A DNA stretch of 64,000 nucleotides. Source: Pagrus major. Its lineage: Eukaryota; Chordata; Actinopteri; Spariformes; Sparidae. This document shows, piece after piece, positions 61,834-64,000 of this stretch. The stretch lies in NCBI RefSeq assembly GCF_040436345.1, contig NC_133219.1:19242958-19306957 (forward strand). Direction: 5' to 3'. Made by a program: the position numbers and the translations under genes. The notes under the pieces were generated by a model, which worked only from the letters and a program-made list of their open reading frames with translations, was not told the origin of the DNA and ran no database searches. Numbering within the stretch: the stretch's first letter is position 1; each line of letters starts with the position of its first letter.

Positions 61834-63737
61834 ATGGTATGTGCGCCTCGGCAAATATTACATGTATCATCAAGGGTATCGGCACATTAGTGCTGCAATT
61901 AATTTGCTACTGTAGAAAGTGTTGTTTTGAATTTAAACTGAGGAAATTCGAGCAGAAGGTGTGTGGTTAAAAAGCTTGCTAAAGAGCTAACTGTCAGCTA
62001 ACACGTTAGCATTACCATTAGCGCGAGAAGTCTGAATTTTGTTGCCTTCCCGTCAGAGGTAACATATTTGCCGCGGTTGGTTTGTTTTTCGGATAGTTCA
62101 TCTTTTGCAGAAACGAAGAGCTTGATTAGAAGTATAAATCCGGTGACATACTAACGTGTTTTTTCACTCGGTGTAGCCTGAGCCCATCTGAAAGGTGGAT
62201 TAGCAACCATTAGCAACCAAGAAGCTAAGTTTAGCTATTTCATTAGCTTAACGGTTGGTTAACTGCTCGTAGTTGACCGTAAGTCGTGCACAATACGTCC
62301 ATAAACTAGTAAAATGGAGTAAAATTCACTCTATGCTTTCTCTGCGCCTAGCTTAGTTGACTTTGAGGCAAACTTTTCTCCTGTTGGAATTTGTGAATGA
62401 GAACTCACAGTTGACCGTCTTAAAGCGGCGCGTCTGTTTTGTGTTTGTCGCGGGGTCAGTGGCAGCAGCCCGCTAACAGCATCTCATGGTTTTTGTTAGA
62501 ATGAGTCTGTTAGTTTTTTCAACTTAATCGGGTTATTTTTTTGTATGATTTATGCGGGCAATTTCTGGCAACCACTATCAATGCCGCTCTTCTATGTTTA
62601 TGTTTTACTTTTGATTGGCGGGAAAGCAATACTAGTTTAATCGGGCATCTGTTACCCATTGACGTGCTAATGCAGTGCGTTCAGTGTTGACTTTATTTGA
62701 TTCATTTCCCTTTTTGTAATTGAGCCACTTCATCCGCTATTATTTGGTTAAATGTCATTCAAACATATGAGGTGATGCTGTTTAGTTCTTGTTATGCAGG
62801 GCTTATTCTTTCGCAAAGTACAAGCACTGTAGCCTGACATTTCTGCTTCAGTTTTTTGTCTCGCTTGTCTGATTTAATGTGCTTGTTTGTTATTTCACCC
62901 CATGCAGGCTGGTGGCAAGGCAGGAAAAGACAGTGGCAAAGCCAAGGCGAAAGCAGTGTCCCGCTCCCAGAGGGCTGGGCTGCAGGTAAATCTCTTTCGT
63001 TCCCATACGCCCATTTGTGGTTTTACTGCATATCTTGCGTGTCACCCTCCCTGGCCACAGAGGGGTTGCCCCTTTTTTGCTTGACTCAAACCACTGTCTC
63101 GTGTCTGTTTCCTGCCAGTTCCCAGTGGGTCGTATCCACAGGCACTTGAAGACTCGCACAACCAGTCATGGTCGTGTAGGAGCCACAGCAGCTGTGTACA
63201 GTGCTGCTATTCTTGAGTACCTCACTGCTGAAGTAAGCGTTCCTCATTTTGTGCATGTTTACTGATAATGTTGGGCACTGGTTATCACATCATGCCGTGT
63301 TTCTGTGTGAGATGGTGCTTTTTGCGTCATTTGTGGTCATTTTTTTTTCTCAGGTACTAGAGTTGGCGGGTAACGCCTCCAAAGACTTGAAGGTGAAGCG
63401 TATCACTCCCCGTCATTTGCAGCTGGCCATCCGTGGTGATGAGGAGTTGGACTCTCTCATCAAGGCAACAATTGCTGGAGGAGGTGAGCTGGCAGTTTCC
63501 CAAACAGAATTCTGCTTTTTCGTTTTTGTCTTCAGTGTATGTGCATCACGCTGGCTTTGATGCCGCAGTGATCTGCTCACTCTGTTTGTTACATTCAGTA
63601 GAAATATTATTCTGCCTATCACAGTTGCCTTTGCATTAAACATTTGATCTCACCAATGTTTTCTTTTGTTTTCAGGTGTCATTCCCCACATCCACAAATC
63701 CCTCATTGGGAAGAAGGGCCAGCAGAAGACTGCATAG
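61834..63737 (+). CDS. h2az2: Histone variant H2A.V (H2A.Z.2)
   Basis: This histone variant replaces H2A at promoters and regulatory DNA, influencing nucleosome stability and transcription. The exons are 61834-61836 (the ATG alone), 62908-62985, 63119-63232, 63354-63483 and 63676-63737, with GT-AG borders. Together they give 387 nt, or 128 aa, the exact H2A.Z length. Exon 1 ending right after the ATG (ATG|GTATGT) fits the join to GCTGGTGGC (Met-Ala-Gly-Gly). [20 protein letters not shown] near the N-terminus (Ala rather than Thr after KAK) and the ending GKKGQQKTA (Ala rather than Val) point to the H2A.V/H2A.Z.2 form. The acidic patch region and docking domain ([20 protein letters not shown]) are intact. 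The gene has introns and would be polyadenylated, unlike replication-dependent histone genes. Teleosts often have two copies (h2az2a and h2az2b); I cannot tell which this is. Confidence 0.97.
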
Positions 63738-64000
63738 ACGCCATGTTGACCAGAAATTTCGGGGCTTGGGCTTTGATAGGACCAGGAGTTCACATTTGTT
63801 CTTTTTTATTAATATTATAGCAAAAGAAGAGTGATTGTTAGGCTTTGTGTTGTAATATTTTCCCATAACTAGAAAAAAGTACAGAAAATCCCTTAACGAC
63901 AAAAAAAACCCTTTGTATGTTATTGTAGTACGTTTGACTGGGGAGTTCATGATTATTTCAAATGGTGACAGTGAATTTGTTTGATTGGCCTGGGACTCTG
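63738..64000 (+). other. h2az2: h2az2 3' UTR (cut by the window end)
   Basis: The stop at 63,735-63,737 is followed by AT-rich sequence. I see no histone stem-loop element and no AATAAA before the window ends. Confidence 0.6.

Overview
The window is vertebrate nuclear DNA from a teleost fish, most likely a percomorph. It has spliced genes with GT-AG introns, a teleost-type interleukin-1 beta without a clear caspase-1 site, and many fish transposon fragments (L2-type LINEs, Penelope-like elements, a Tc1-like element, a tRNA-derived SINE, TIR/MITE elements and ATCA/AAT-tailed 3' ends). It contains no bacterial, plasmid or CRISPR features.

Four genes are clear and one is probable. Left block, all on the plus strand: (1) il1b, 5 exons at about 1.86-4.7 kb, 253 aa, with a TATA box and an AU-rich 3' UTR; (2) ckap2l, 9 coding exons at 7.1-20.07 kb, a mitotic spindle protein with a KEN box and the CKAP2-type C-terminus, whose large exon carries one apparent single-base frameshift; (3) a compact IL-1-family-like cytokine gene at about 26.4-30.9 kb, with its own TATA box and the same intron phases as il1b. 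Having ckap2l next to IL-1 genes matches the mammalian IL-1 cluster as I know it, which supports the third gene.

Middle block, about 31-57.9 kb: a gene-poor region of repeats. It holds a nearly full-length but broken Tc1-like transposon (45,930-47,532), a TIR element of about 1.2 kb with a perfect 38-bp internal inverted repeat (49.1-50.3 kb), LINE 3' ends, several dispersed teleost repeat families and a long TA microsatellite. One isolated exon-like open segment at 32,217-32,421 remains unexplained.

Right block: purb (minus strand, intronless, 307 aa) and h2az2, also called h2afv (plus strand, 5 exons, 128 aa), lie head to head. They share about 740 bp of GC-rich DNA with several ATTGG (inverted CCAAT) boxes, which looks like a bidirectional housekeeping promoter. 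The window ends in the h2az2 3' UTR.

In functional terms, the left block pairs inflammatory cytokine genes with a cell-cycle gene, and the right block has two nucleic-acid/chromatin genes expressed in most cells. The transposon-rich middle separates gene sets that, from memory, lie on different human chromosomes, so it may hold a synteny junction.
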